A stretch of 64,000 nt of DNA from Thermodesulfobacterium sp. TA1 (lineage in GTDB: Bacteria > Desulfobacterota > Thermodesulfobacteria > Thermodesulfobacteriales > Thermodesulfobacteriaceae): positions 806,001-870,000 of the forward strand of contig NZ_CP043908.1 in the NCBI RefSeq assembly GCF_008630935.1, written 5' to 3'. Position 1 is the stretch's first letter. Each line of letters begins with the position of its first letter. Below, one piece after another: positions 18,105 through 26,677 of this stretch. Both the position numbers and the translations under genes were made by a program. The notes under the pieces were generated by a model. It had not been told where the DNA came from. It searched no databases and was given only the letters and a program-made list of their open reading frames with translations.

Positions 18105-19218
18105 TCCCTTTTATGGTCTTAAGTATGTTTTCCTTATAAGGAGGATATATCACCCCTTTTTCTGTTATGATAGCCGTTATTAATTCCCCAGGAGTTATGT
18201 CAAAGGCAAAGTTGTAAGCCTTTGCGTTTAATGGGGCAATTTTTGATTTAACGCAATAAAGAACTTCCTTAGAAGGCCTTTGTTCTATCGGTATTTCTTC
18301 ACCTGAAAGAATTTCTAAATCGAACGTAGAAGATGGAGCGGCTACAAAGAAAGGTATCTGATGATGATAGGCAAGAACAGCTAAACTATAGGTGCCTATT
18401 TTGTTAGCAGTATCCCCATTACTCGCAATCCTATCAGCCCCTACTATAACGGCTTTAACCTGTCCTTTTTTCATAAGATACCCTGCTGTGTTATCGGTAA
18501 TGATGGCATAAGGGATTTTAAGCTTGCTAAGCTCCCAAGCAGTAAGCCTTGACCCCTGTAAAAAAGGTCTGGTTTCATCTACAAACACAAAAATCTTTTT
18601 GTTGTGTTTATAAGACTCTCTTATTACACCTAAAGCTGTTCCATATCCTCCAGTAGCCAAAGCTCCTGTATTACAATGAGTAAGCACTCCACCTTCAGGA
18701 ATAAGGTCCTTACCAAATTTTGCCATAGCGAGATTTCCTATTATATCTTCTTCCCATATTTTTAACGCTTCTTCCTCTAAAAAGAAATACAACCTCTTTA
18801 AAATTTCTAAAGTGATCTGTTCTTTTTCAATCTCTTTAAGAAAATTTTCACAAACGTTTTTCATTCTGTTAACAGCCCATTTAAGATTAACTGCCGTAGG
18901 TCTTGCTGTTTCTAAAAGATAGCTGATTTTTTTAACCTCTTGATTTATGCTCTGGATAGAGATTTTTTTCTTTTTTTCTAAAAAGTTTTTAATTCCTATG
19001 GTAAATCCGATGGCAGAACATATTCCTATAGCAGGGGCACCTCTTACCACCATATCCTTGATGGCTTTTCTAACCTTATCAACTGTATTGCAAATAATAT
19101 ATTTTTCCTGTTGTGGTAATTTCCTCTGGTCGAGCAAAAATAACCCTTCATCAGTCCATCTCCAGGTTTGGATAAAATCTGCTTGAGGAGGAACCTTTAG
19201 ATTTATGTTTTTTTTCAT
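18094..19218 (-). CDS. mtnA: S-methyl-5-thioribose-1-phosphate isomerase
   Basis: Aldose-ketose isomerase of the methionine salvage pathway, in the eIF2B-like family. Seen: VVRGAPAIGI, ARPTAVNLKWAVNRM, the catalytic Cys in LTHCNTGALATGGYGTALG, and the catalytic Asp in VIVGADRIASNGDTANKIGT. 374 aa. It overlaps gatB by 4 bp and rex by 11 bp, so lies in the gatB operon. The eIF2B-like family also includes ribose-1,5-bisphosphate isomerases, but the motif set favours MtnA. Confidence 0.93.
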   Translation of the reverse strand: MKKNINLKVPPQADFIQTWRWTDEGLFLLDQRKLPQQEKYIICNTVDKVRKAIKDMVVRGAPAIGICSAIGFTIGIKNFLEKKKKISIQSINQEVKKISYLLETARPTAVNLKWAVNRMKNVCENFLKEIEKEQITLEILKRLYFFLEEEALKIWEEDIIGNLAMAKFGKDLIPEGGVLTHCNTGALATGGYGTALGVIRESYKHNKKIFVFVDETRPFLQGSRLTAWELSKLKIPYAIITDNTAGYLMKKGQVKAVIVGADRIASNGDTANKIGTYSLAVLAYHHQIPFFVAAPSSTFDLEILSGEEIPIEQRPSKEVLYCVKSKIAPLNAKAYNFAFDITPGELITAIITEKGVIYPPYKENILKTIKGNEN

Positions 19219-20645
19219 TTTTCTAATAGCTCCTCTAAAAGTTTGTTAACAACCTTGGGATTAGCTTTTCCTTGGGTTTTCTTTAAAACTTGACCTACAA
19301 AGAAACCAAGCAAACCTTTCTTTCCTGCTTTATATTTTTCTACTTCTGCCGGATTTTCTTTTATAACTTCTTCACAAATAGCCCTTAGTTTTTCCTCTGA
19401 GCTTTCTTGCACCAACCCTTTTTCTTCTACTAATTTTTTAGGTGCAACCCCTTTTTCATAAACCTCAGGAAAGATTTGTTTAGCTATGGTTATAGAAATA
19501 AGATTATCCTCTACCAATTTAAGAAGTTGGGCTAAAATTTCTGGGGTAAGGTTTGACTGGCTGATGGTTATGTTGTCTCTGTTTAGATAGCGTAAAACCT
19601 CAGTAAGCATAAAGTTAGAAACTGCTTTAGGGTTAGGATAATATTTTAAGGTTTCTTCAAAAAATTCAGCAAAATCCTTTTCTTCTATTAAAATTTCTAC
19701 TTCATAAGGGGTAAGCTTATACTGGGTTAAAAATCTTTGTTTTTTCACATGAGGAAGTTCAGGAAGTTCCTTATTTACTTTTTGTAACATGTCATCGTCT
19801 ATTTGAATTTCTATCAAGTCTGGGTCAGGGAAATAGCAGTAATCATGAGCTTCCTCTTTTCCTCTCATAGGATGGGTGGTTTGAGTGGCTTCATCATAAA
19901 GTCTGGTTTCTTGTACGATGGTTTTCCCTTCAAGCAGCATCCCTATCTGTCTTTTGATTTCATAGGATAAGGCTTTCTCAACGTGTTTAAAAGAGTTCAT
20001 ATTTTTAAGTTCTACTTTGGTTCCAAATTTATCACTTCCTTTGGGCCTCACTGAAACGTTAGCATCACACCTTAAGCTTCCTTCTTCCATATTACCGTCA
20101 CAAATCCCTAAATATCTTAGGATTCGCCTCAAAGTTTTTAAGTAGGCTACAGCCTCTTCAGGAGAAGAAATTTCTGGTGCACTAACTATTTCCAAAAGGG
20201 GAGTCCCACAACGGTTAAAATCTACATAGGAAAAGGGTTGCTTTTCATCATGGATAAGTTTGCCGGCATCCTCTTCCATATGTATCCTTACTAAATGGAT
20301 GGTCTTTCGGGTGCCGTTTATTTCTATCTCTACTTCTCCGCCTTCAGCTATAGGAAGCTCGTATTGAGAGATCTGGTATCCTTTAGGGAGGTCTGGATAA
20401 AAATAGTTTTTACGGGCCATCACCGAAACTTTATTTATTTTACAACCTAAGGCCAATCCTAATTTTAAGGCAAATTCTACTGCTCTTTTGTTGATTACAG
20501 GAAGTACCCCAGGTTGACCTGTGCATACAGGACAAATTTGAGTGTTAGGTGGGTTTCCAAACTCGGTAGAACAGGAACAAAACATCTTGGTTTGGGTATT
20601 GAGCTGCGCATGAACTTCAAGCCCTATGACCGTCTCAAATTCCAT
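19215..20645 (-). CDS. gatB: aspartyl/glutamyl-tRNA amidotransferase subunit B
   Basis: Subunit B of GatCAB, which amidates Glu-tRNA(Gln) or Asp-tRNA(Asn). 476 aa with FETVIGLEVHAQLNTQTKMF at the N-terminus, the zinc Cys pairs in FCSC and CPVC, DLPKGYQISQYELPIAEGG, and a C-terminal YqeY-like tail (GLLGFFVGQVLKKTQG). First gene of a five-gene minus-strand operon (gatB-mtnA-rex-dut-thyX) behind a consensus promoter at 20709-20736. Confidence 0.97.
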   Translation of the reverse strand: MEFETVIGLEVHAQLNTQTKMFCSCSTEFGNPPNTQICPVCTGQPGVLPVINKRAVEFALKLGLALGCKINKVSVMARKNYFYPDLPKGYQISQYELPIAEGGEVEIEINGTRKTIHLVRIHMEEDAGKLIHDEKQPFSYVDFNRCGTPLLEIVSAPEISSPEEAVAYLKTLRRILRYLGICDGNMEEGSLRCDANVSVRPKGSDKFGTKVELKNMNSFKHVEKALSYEIKRQIGMLLEGKTIVQETRLYDEATQTTHPMRGKEEAHDYCYFPDPDLIEIQIDDDMLQKVNKELPELPHVKKQRFLTQYKLTPYEVEILIEEKDFAEFFEETLKYYPNPKAVSNFMLTEVLRYLNRDNITISQSNLTPEILAQLLKLVEDNLISITIAKQIFPEVYEKGVAPKKLVEEKGLVQESSEEKLRAICEEVIKENPAEVEKYKAGKKGLLGFFVGQVLKKTQGKANPKVVNKLLEELLEK

Positions 20646-20708
20646 AAACCACTCCTTTTATATGAGGTTAAATTTTTAATCAAGGTTGCGGTTACAATTC
20701 AAAAGTTT

Positions 20709-20736
20709 ATCATACAATTTTTTTATCCTGTGTCAA
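20709..20736 (-). promoter_or_regulatory. sigma-70-type promoter of the gatB operon
   Basis: On the minus strand, TTGACA (20736-20731) and TATGAT (20714-20709) are 16 bp apart. Transcription would start near 20702 and run into gatB. The rest of the 20646-20852 gap holds nothing else I recognise. Confidence 0.7.
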
Positions 20737-20852
20737 GTGTTTAGTTTTCTTCAAAAACCTCCTAAAAGATGGCTTTTTTCTTTTGGAAAGACAGCCTTTA
20801 AAGCCTATGTCTCGTTTATGCTTAAAACAGAAGCAAGATAGAAGATTTTTGT

Positions 20853-20870
20853 GATATCTATTTTAGGTGG
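20853..20870 (+). repeat. 18-bp direct repeat, left flank of the island
   Basis: GATATCTATTTTAGGTGG directly abuts the outer end of the left IS (TGTTATTACTA...). An identical copy abuts the outer end of the right IS at 27270-27287. This is what a target-site duplication of the whole 20871-27269 unit would look like. Confidence 0.8.
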
Positions 20871-21962
20871 TGTTATTACTAATGTCAATGTCATCTTTTA
20901 TTCCTAAATTGGAATGTCATGGTGTCATCTTTTTCTTAAGTTTAAAAATCTTCCTCCAAGGGTGTTGAGACGACGGTCTCCATTCCTCTTTTTTTACCCT
21001 GCACTCACTCATATTCGCTCTTCTACTCAAAATCTCCTCTTCATCCAACACTTTCTTCTCATCCATTATCTCCTCAAACTGAACCTCACTCCCCCTGTAT
21101 AAAATCTTTATCTTCCCCTCTACCTGCTCACAAACCTCCACTTCTTTATCACTTAAAGTGCTAATCCCGCTACCACTTAACAACTGATACAACCTCCCCT
21201 TATACCTTATAGTGTTGTCCCTATTCATCTTCCTAATCTGTTTCACACTAAATACCAAATCAAGATTTAACCCCTCTGGTAATTCCCTGTAAACACTCTC
21301 TGTCTGAAGCATGTATCTGTTATTATACCAAGGCCAAAACTCTTCCTCCAAAAACTTGTTCGCACTCTCATAATCCTTTATCTTCTTAAGCCTTAGCTCC
21401 TTGATCAATCTATCTTGCAGAAAACCAAAAAGCCTTTCTATCCTACCTTTGGCTTGTGGTGAATTAGCTGAAGCAAAACATCCATCTGAACAAGCATCCC
21501 CGCTTTGGACATCCTTCTCCGTCTCCTATATACCTTCCTTTTTTTTCTTGGTTCATGTAGTCCTTCTTCTATTATCAGAAGCTTCCTTAGGCTTTTGTAG
21601 ATAAGATTAATACCATAGTTCTCTATAAGTTTGTCTCTAAAGTGAAGCACATTGAAGTCAAAGTAGTATTTTTGTGTTAGGGAGATGATGGTATTTCTTA
21701 GTTCTGGTGTGATTTTAAGGTTAGGAGGTTTTTTGGGCTTTGTTCTTTGAAGTCCAATGAGACCGAGGTTTTTAAGTTTTTCTTTGAGCCTGAGTGTATG
21801 TCTATAGCTTAAGCCGAGGGCTAAGGAAGCTTCTTTAAAGGTGAGTTTACCTGATAAGGCATAAGAGAGGATTTTAGTTCTATTGGTTTTATAGGAGGTC
21901 ATTTTAATGATGTGACATTTTAAAATAGGAATAAAATGTGACATTTCAAAATAGTAACGACA
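20871..21962 (-). mobile_element. defective ISNCY (IS1202-group) element, left copy
   Basis: Bounded by TGTTATTACTA at 20871 and ...TAGTAACGACA ending at 21962, imperfect inverted ends starting TGT and ending ACA. Sub-terminal blocks containing TTTTATTCC and AATGTCA are repeated in inverted orientation. The 1.09-kb copy contains the two ends of one transposase gene, but its central catalytic part is missing. The inner flank at 21963 does not match the outer flank, so there is no target duplication for this copy alone. Confidence 0.82.
20917..21902 (-). pseudogene. ISNCY/IS1202-group transposase with the DDE core deleted
   Basis: Starts at 21902 with MTSYKTNRTKILSYALSGK, a helix-turn-helix (FKEASLALGLSYRHTLRLKE) and the family block NLIYKSLRKLLI, up to the first catalytic Asp in MLVQMD. 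The sequence then jumps in another frame to SPQAKGRIERLFGFLQDRL, a post-core block, and runs through the C-terminal domain to 20917. About 100 residues of RNase H-like core are therefore deleted and the join is out of frame. Without the second and third acidic residues it cannot be active. Confidence 0.85.
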
Positions 21963-21979
21963 TACTCGATGTATGGGTC

Positions 21980-22007
21980 TTGAAATAATATTTTTAGTGT
22001 TTAATAT
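21980..22007 (+). promoter_or_regulatory. candidate promoter for the trehalose operon
   Basis: TTGAAA (21980-21985) and TAATAT (22002-22007) are 16 bp apart, just inside the left IS end. The predicted start lies at about 22014-22016, at or next to the ATG of otsAB. No Shine-Dalgarno precedes that ATG, so a leaderless mRNA is possible. Confidence 0.5.
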
Positions 22008-22015
22008 TTTTTTTA

Positions 22016-24202
22016 ATGAATTTTTCAAAAAAATTGATCGTAGTCGCTAACAGGCTTCCAGTCACCGTACACTCTGATTTGACTATAAGCAGAAGCCCTG
22101 GTGGTTTAGTTTCTGGGTTGATGACTTTTCTCGAAAAAAGTTCAATTAAAGATTACATCTGGGTTGGCTGGCCCGGTTCTTACTTACGCTCTTCTGCTAT
22201 AGACCTGCTAATAAGCAAGTTTAAAAGGCTAAAAACCCACCCTGTTTCCGTCTCTTCTAGACAGTTTGAGAAGTTTTACAATGGCTTTTGCAATAAAGTT
22301 CTTTGGCCTCTTTTTCACGAGTTTTTAAGCTATGTGGACTATGATGAGGAGTATTGGAAAATCTATGTTGCAGTAAACAAAGTTTTCTGTAACGAAGTGG
22401 CCAAACATGTTACCCCCGATTCTGTAGTCTGGGTTCATGACTATCATCTTCTCCTTTTACCGTCAATGTTGAGAAGCCTTTTCCCAAACTTACCCATAGG
22501 TTTCTTTTTACACATACCTTTTCCTTCACCATCCATATTTATGCAACTTCCCTGGAGAAAGGAGTTGATGGAAGGGATGCTTGGAGCAGACCTCATAGGC
22601 TTTCATGCTTACGAGTACACCACAAATTTCCTAAGAACCCTTATCAGGATGTTTGGCATTGACCACAAGTCAGGCACCTTTTTCTATCAAGACAGAGTTG
22701 TAAGAGCGGAAACCTTTCCTATGGGCATAGACTTTGAGCTTTTTAACAATGCTTTTCGAAAAAGAAAAATAAAGAGTTTAGTCAAAAGAATAAGGGAACA
22801 GTTTGGAGAAAAGAGAATAATATTTTCTATCGATAGGCTTGATTACACTAAAGGAATTTATAACCGCCTTTTGGCTTACGAAAGACTTTTGCAGAGGCGA
22901 CCAGACCTCAGAGGGAAAGTAGTTCTGCTTATCATAATCGTGCCCTCAAGGGTAGGCGTAGAGCACTATCAAAGAATGAAAAGAAGTCTTGAAGAGAAGA
23001 TAAGCGAAATTAATGGTACCTTTGGGACAATAGAATGGACTCCAGTGCTTTACTACAACAAATTTCTCAACTTTGAAGAACTCACTGCCTATTACTTGGC
23101 TTCGGACGTAATGTTAGTTACATCTTTAAAAGATGGAATGAATCTTATCGCTAAGGAGTTTGTAGCTTCAAGGAGAGATGGGAAAGGAGTTCTTATACTT
23201 TCTGAGTTTGCTGGAAGTGCAAAGGAACTTGGGGAGGCGTTGATCGTAAATCCAAACTCTATAGAGGAATTAACGAATGCTATAGAAAAAGCCTTAAGGC
23301 TTTCTGAGGAAGAGATGAGGGAACGGATGAGCGTTATGCAAGAAAGACTCAGAAGGTATGACATACTTAAGTGGGGGACAGATTTTCTCTCAAGCTTGGA
23401 GCAGGTAATTGCAGAAAGGATGAAATTAGCTACCAAACTTTTAACTCCAGCCTTGATAGAAAAGCTTAAAGAGTCCTTTCATAGAGCCAACAAAAGGATT
23501 CTTTTCCTTGATTACGACGGAACCCTTGTACCTTTTGCCAGCAGGCCAAGCTTAGCCAAACCAGATACTCATCTTCTTTCCTTTCTTTCTGCCCTGTCTC
23601 AGCTGGCAAACACCGAGGTAATTCTTATCTCTGGAAGGAAAAAAGAAGATTTGGAAAGGTGGTTTAAAGGATTAAACTTGAATTTTATCTGCGAGCATGG
23701 GCTTTTTATCAAGAGGCGTGGTAAAGACTGGGAAGCAACGGCATTTATGTCTTCTGAGATTAAAAACAAAATAAAAAGTATTATGGAGGTTTATGTGGAC
23801 CGTCTTCCTCGATCTTTTATTGAGGAAAAGGAGTATTCAATTGTTTTCCATTACCGCAACGCTGATCCTGAGCAGGCCAACCTTAGGGTAGCAGAGCTTG
23901 TTGATGAACTCTTAGGGTTTACTGGAACTTCAGACATAAATTTGATTTTGGGAAACAAGATAGTGGAAGTGAGGCCTGCTGGGATTGACAAAGGTGTTGC
24001 CGCAAATCTCTTCTTAAAGGATGACAATTTTGACTTTATACTTGCAATTGGTGACGATACTACCGATGAAGACCTCTTTTTGAAACTTCCCAAAGAGGCA
24101 GTTACCATTAAGGTTGGCATGGGCACTTCCAACGCTAAGTATAGCCTTAAGTCTTACGCTGATGTAAGAAATCTTCTTGAAATCTTGGCCTCCCATGAGT
24201 AA
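22016..24202 (+). CDS. bifunctional trehalose-6-phosphate synthase/phosphatase (OtsA-OtsB fusion)
   Basis: Residues 1 to about 465 form a GT20 trehalose-6-P synthase: IVVANRLPVTV, GGLVSGLMTF for sugar-phosphate binding, VWVHDYHLLLLPSMLR, and DGMNLIAKEFVASR for the nucleotide sugar. Residues about 490-728 form a HAD phosphatase: LFLDYDGTLVPF (motif I Asp pair), ILISGR (II) and GDDTTDEDLF (IV). Both active sites look intact, so one 728-aa protein can make trehalose from UDP-glucose and glucose-6-P. It lies directly inside the left IS and overlaps the next gene by 8 bp. No Shine-Dalgarno is seen. Confidence 0.93.
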   Translation: MNFSKKLIVVANRLPVTVHSDLTISRSPGGLVSGLMTFLEKSSIKDYIWVGWPGSYLRSSAIDLLISKFKRLKTHPVSVSSRQFEKFYNGFCNKVLWPLFHEFLSYVDYDEEYWKIYVAVNKVFCNEVAKHVTPDSVVWVHDYHLLLLPSMLRSLFPNLPIGFFLHIPFPSPSIFMQLPWRKELMEGMLGADLIGFHAYEYTTNFLRTLIRMFGIDHKSGTFFYQDRVVRAETFPMGIDFELFNNAFRKRKIKSLVKRIREQFGEKRIIFSIDRLDYTKGIYNRLLAYERLLQRRPDLRGKVVLLIIIVPSRVGVEHYQRMKRSLEEKISEINGTFGTIEWTPVLYYNKFLNFEELTAYYLASDVMLVTSLKDGMNLIAKEFVASRRDGKGVLILSEFAGSAKELGEALIVNPNSIEELTNAIEKALRLSEEEMRERMSVMQERLRRYDILKWGTDFLSSLEQVIAERMKLATKLLTPALIEKLKESFHRANKRILFLDYDGTLVPFASRPSLAKPDTHLLSFLSALSQLANTEVILISGRKKEDLERWFKGLNLNFICEHGLFIKRRGKDWEATAFMSSEIKNKIKSIMEVYVDRLPRSFIEEKEYSIVFHYRNADPEQANLRVAELVDELLGFTGTSDINLILGNKIVEVRPAGIDKGVAANLFLKDDNFDFILAIGDDTTDEDLFLKLPKEAVTIKVGMGTSNAKYSLKSYADVRNLLEILASHE

Positions 24203-24818
24203 CACTTTTTGTTTTAAATCAGAGTTGTGGGTGACCAAATCCACAGGAAGGAGTGCCAAAAGCCTTTCCGACTTCTTAGAATCCTTAAGAACTATAGACC
24301 AGCTTTCCATCTTCTATCACTTTTACATAAACATTTTTAACTACCATAACTTACCCACCTACTACACAAATAGTTTTGCCTTTTGGTTTTTCAAAAATGG
24401 CTTAGTAATCTTAGCGGAAAAGGTGTCTGTTATAGATCCTTTGGATTACTATGATTTAGAAGATTTAAGAAAAGTCCTAATTAAAGTGATAGAACAAAAT
24501 CTCTCTTCAAGCATGTTGCAAAAAGAGCTAACGCCATTCTACTTTATCACAGTGGAAAGAGAAATCATAGACTTAGGATGTGAATCAAATAACCTTGAAG
24601 AATTTAAAGAAGGAATTAAAAAATCAAGTATCCATTCAATTTTTTATCACTTCATAACTGCGAGGCTTAACAAAAAGACCATAATCAATGATTATTCTTC
24701 ATGGTTGCATAGCATAGGAGAAGTCAAAAAGGCGGAAAAAATAAACAGAATTCATCCTTTTATGATGACACTTTATGACATAAAAAGGGAAATTATAAAA
24801 ATATTGGGTGAAGAATGA
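24195..24818 (+). CDS. DUF5752-type protein with an internal duplication
   Basis: Function unknown; 207 aa from the ATG at 24195, which overlaps the otsAB stop. It resembles DUF5752 proteins found beside trehalose or other sugar synthesis genes. The two halves repeat: STGRSAKSLSDFLESLRTID then LSIFYHF, YTNSFAFWF, LAEKVSVIDPLDYYDLEDLR; against SNNLEEFKEGIKKSS then HSIFYHF, INDYSSWL, KAEKINRIHPFMMTLYDIKR. No signal peptide or membrane helix. Placement between two trehalose enzymes, with overlaps on both sides, suggests it helps or regulates them (inference). Confidence 0.75.
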   Translation: MSNTFCFKSELWVTKSTGRSAKSLSDFLESLRTIDQLSIFYHFYINIFNYHNLPTYYTNSFAFWFFKNGLVILAEKVSVIDPLDYYDLEDLRKVLIKVIEQNLSSSMLQKELTPFYFITVEREIIDLGCESNNLEEFKEGIKKSSIHSIFYHFITARLNKKTIINDYSSWLHSIGEVKKAEKINRIHPFMMTLYDIKREIIKILGEE

Positions 24819-26017
24819 AGTTGGAAAAGTACATACCCATCGTTGGAGAAGAGGTAATAAACGAGATTGTAATTTTAGCTAAGAGGTTAAAGGATATAAG
24901 GGTTTTGCATGTAAATTCTACCTACAAAGGTGGTGGGGTTGCGGAGATATTAAAAGGTTTGGTTCCTTTGATGAACGAGCTTGATATAAAAACTGACTGG
25001 AAGGTCTTTGAAGGAGATGAAAGATTCTTTAACTTTACAAAAAAGCTTCACAACATGCTTCATCTTCCTTTAGAGGAAACGATTACAAGCGAGGAGTTTG
25101 TGTATTATCTTAAGGTCGTCTATGAAAACTTAACTAAGATTGATTTTTCCAGCTACGATGTGGTGATAGTGCATGATCCTCAACCTATAGGTCTTGTAGT
25201 GAATAAAGAAAAGGGGCAAAAGTGGATTTGGCGGTGTCACATTGATACCTCCACCCCTGCTCCAACCGCTTGGGACTTCGTTAGAAAATTTTTAGGTTCT
25301 TACGATGCAGCCATTTTCCACCTGCCGGAGTTTGTGTATGAAAAAATGGACCTACCAGTATACATCATTCAACCTTCAATAGATCCCCTTCATCCAAAAA
25401 ATGTTGACCTTCCAGATGAAGAGGTGAGAGAGATTCTGATTAAGTTTGGTGTAGACCCTGAAATACCTATTATCCTGCAGGTTTCCCGCTTTGACAGACT
25501 GAAGGATCCCTTTGGGGCTTTAGAGGCCTTTAAAATGGTAAGAAAAAATTTTAAGTGTCAGATGGTGTTTGTGGGAGGATATGCCACAGATGACCCTGAG
25601 GGAGAAACCGTTTACAAAGAGCTTTTAAATTTGACCGCTGAAGAAAAGGATGTTTTTGTATTAAATCTCCCACCGGATAGCCACAGGGAAGTAAATGCCT
25701 TTCAAAGGGGAGCCACTGTGGTGATCCAAAAGTCTATCAGAGAAGGTTTTGGACTTGTGGTTTCTGAAGCCATGTGGAAAGAGAAGCCAGTTGTTGGAGC
25801 AAATGTAGGGGGAATAAGGAGACAGATTGTGCATGGTATTACTGGATTTTTGGTAGAAAGCGCAGAGGGTGCTGCCTTGAGAATCAAACAACTTTTATCA
25901 AACGATAGCCTAAGAAAAGATATGGGATATCACGCAAAGGAAAGGGTCAAACATCGCTACCTAATCACCCGCCATCTAAGAGACTATCTTTTGATTATTC
26001 ATAAAATCCTTTCTTAG
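24815..26017 (+). CDS. TreT-like trehalose synthase (GT4 glycosyltransferase)
   Basis: GT4-family retaining glycosyltransferase, 400 aa, closest in pattern to TreT, which joins an NDP-glucose to glucose to make trehalose reversibly. Seen: VNSTYKGGGVAEILKGLVPL at the N-terminus, IWRCHIDTSTPAP, PSIDPLHPKN, ILQVSRFDRLKDPFGALEAF, and the nucleotide-sugar site IREGFGLVVSEAMWKEKPVV. It overlaps the previous gene by 4 bp. With otsAB it gives a second trehalose route in one operon. Another GT4 specificity cannot be excluded from sequence alone. Confidence 0.83.
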   Translation: MKLEKYIPIVGEEVINEIVILAKRLKDIRVLHVNSTYKGGGVAEILKGLVPLMNELDIKTDWKVFEGDERFFNFTKKLHNMLHLPLEETITSEEFVYYLKVVYENLTKIDFSSYDVVIVHDPQPIGLVVNKEKGQKWIWRCHIDTSTPAPTAWDFVRKFLGSYDAAIFHLPEFVYEKMDLPVYIIQPSIDPLHPKNVDLPDEEVREILIKFGVDPEIPIILQVSRFDRLKDPFGALEAFKMVRKNFKCQMVFVGGYATDDPEGETVYKELLNLTAEEKDVFVLNLPPDSHREVNAFQRGATVVIQKSIREGFGLVVSEAMWKEKPVVGANVGGIRRQIVHGITGFLVESAEGAALRIKQLLSNDSLRKDMGYHAKERVKHRYLITRHLRDYLLIIHKILS

Positions 26018-26124
26018 GGGGGATCCATTTTATCATTTAAAAAATTTTCCGAGAAAAGAATAGTGGTTCTCAAATTTAATCTCATTAAATCCCTTACAAA
26101 TATATAATCTTTCCACTGAGCTAA

Positions 26125-26525
26125 CCCCTTACTCCTTCAGACTCAAATATCCAAAATCCAATTATTTCTCTTGTCCCATAAGGCTTTATCCCTAAGCTAA
26201 ATCTACATCCTCCTTTGGTACCTCATTTTTGACGATAAGGGCAAGTTACCTTTATTAACCGAGAAATGCTTTGAGGTGAATAGTATGCGCCCTAAATACT
26301 TTCCAAAAACTGAGAAATTTTTCTTGTGCTTACTCCCACTGCATAAAGGCTAATAACAGTAGATGTAAGGTCTAATTCAGCCCTCCTTCTTTCAGGAAGT
26401 ATAGCAGGACGAAAACCACCATTCCTCACCCGGGAAACTTTTTAAATCCTGAACCTTCCCGTACTTTGTAAGAAATCCTTCAGGGGTAGTTTGGTTAAAG
26501 TTTTAGTTTTTTTTATTTCCTCCTG
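26125..26525 (-). pseudogene. IS256-family transposase relic
   Basis: Minus-strand translation in one frame shows GGFRPAILPERRRAELDLT, then VISLYAVGVSTRKISQFLE, a stop, then YYSPQSISRLIK. Further along, after another stop, comes GIKPYGTREIIGFWIFESEG. These are the order and spacing of an IS256/Mutator-type transposase N-terminal and central part. Several stops and missing sequence make it a relic. Lies between treT and the right IS, with the rest of 26018-26124 featureless. Confidence 0.72.
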
Positions 26526-26538
26526 AGTTCCCATTTCT

Positions 26539-26670
26539 CACCCTGAGGCCGCAAGGCCGAAGGACCTCCTTTCCCGTCGCCCTTAGCCGAAGCCCTGAGG
26601 GCGATAGCCCGAAGGGCAGCGAAGGACCTCGTAGATCCTTCGGGGCTTACGCCCCTCATTAGGACGACAC
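26539..26670. repeat. cluster of GC-rich hairpin repeats (CCTGAGG...GAAGGACCTC type)
   Basis: Three related units: CCCTGAGGCCGCAAGGCC then GAAGGACCTC (26541-26568); CCCTGAGGGCGATAGCCC then GAAGGACCTC (about 26593-26630); and a reversed one, GATCCTTCGGGGC then TTACGCCCCTCA (26634-26657). Each holds a short hairpin (GGCC-GCAA-GGCC, GGGC-GATA-GCCC, GGGGC-TTAC-GCCCC). The block is far richer in GC than its surroundings and resembles dispersed intergenic palindromic repeats. It abuts the damaged left end of the right IS. Confidence 0.7.
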
Positions 26671-26677
26671 CCCACCA

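Noticed and set aside
20917-22028. Two adjacent ORFs as an intact IS with a programmed frameshift.
   Set aside because: The catalytic core between the first Asp and SPQAKGR is absent, so frameshifting could not restore an active enzyme.
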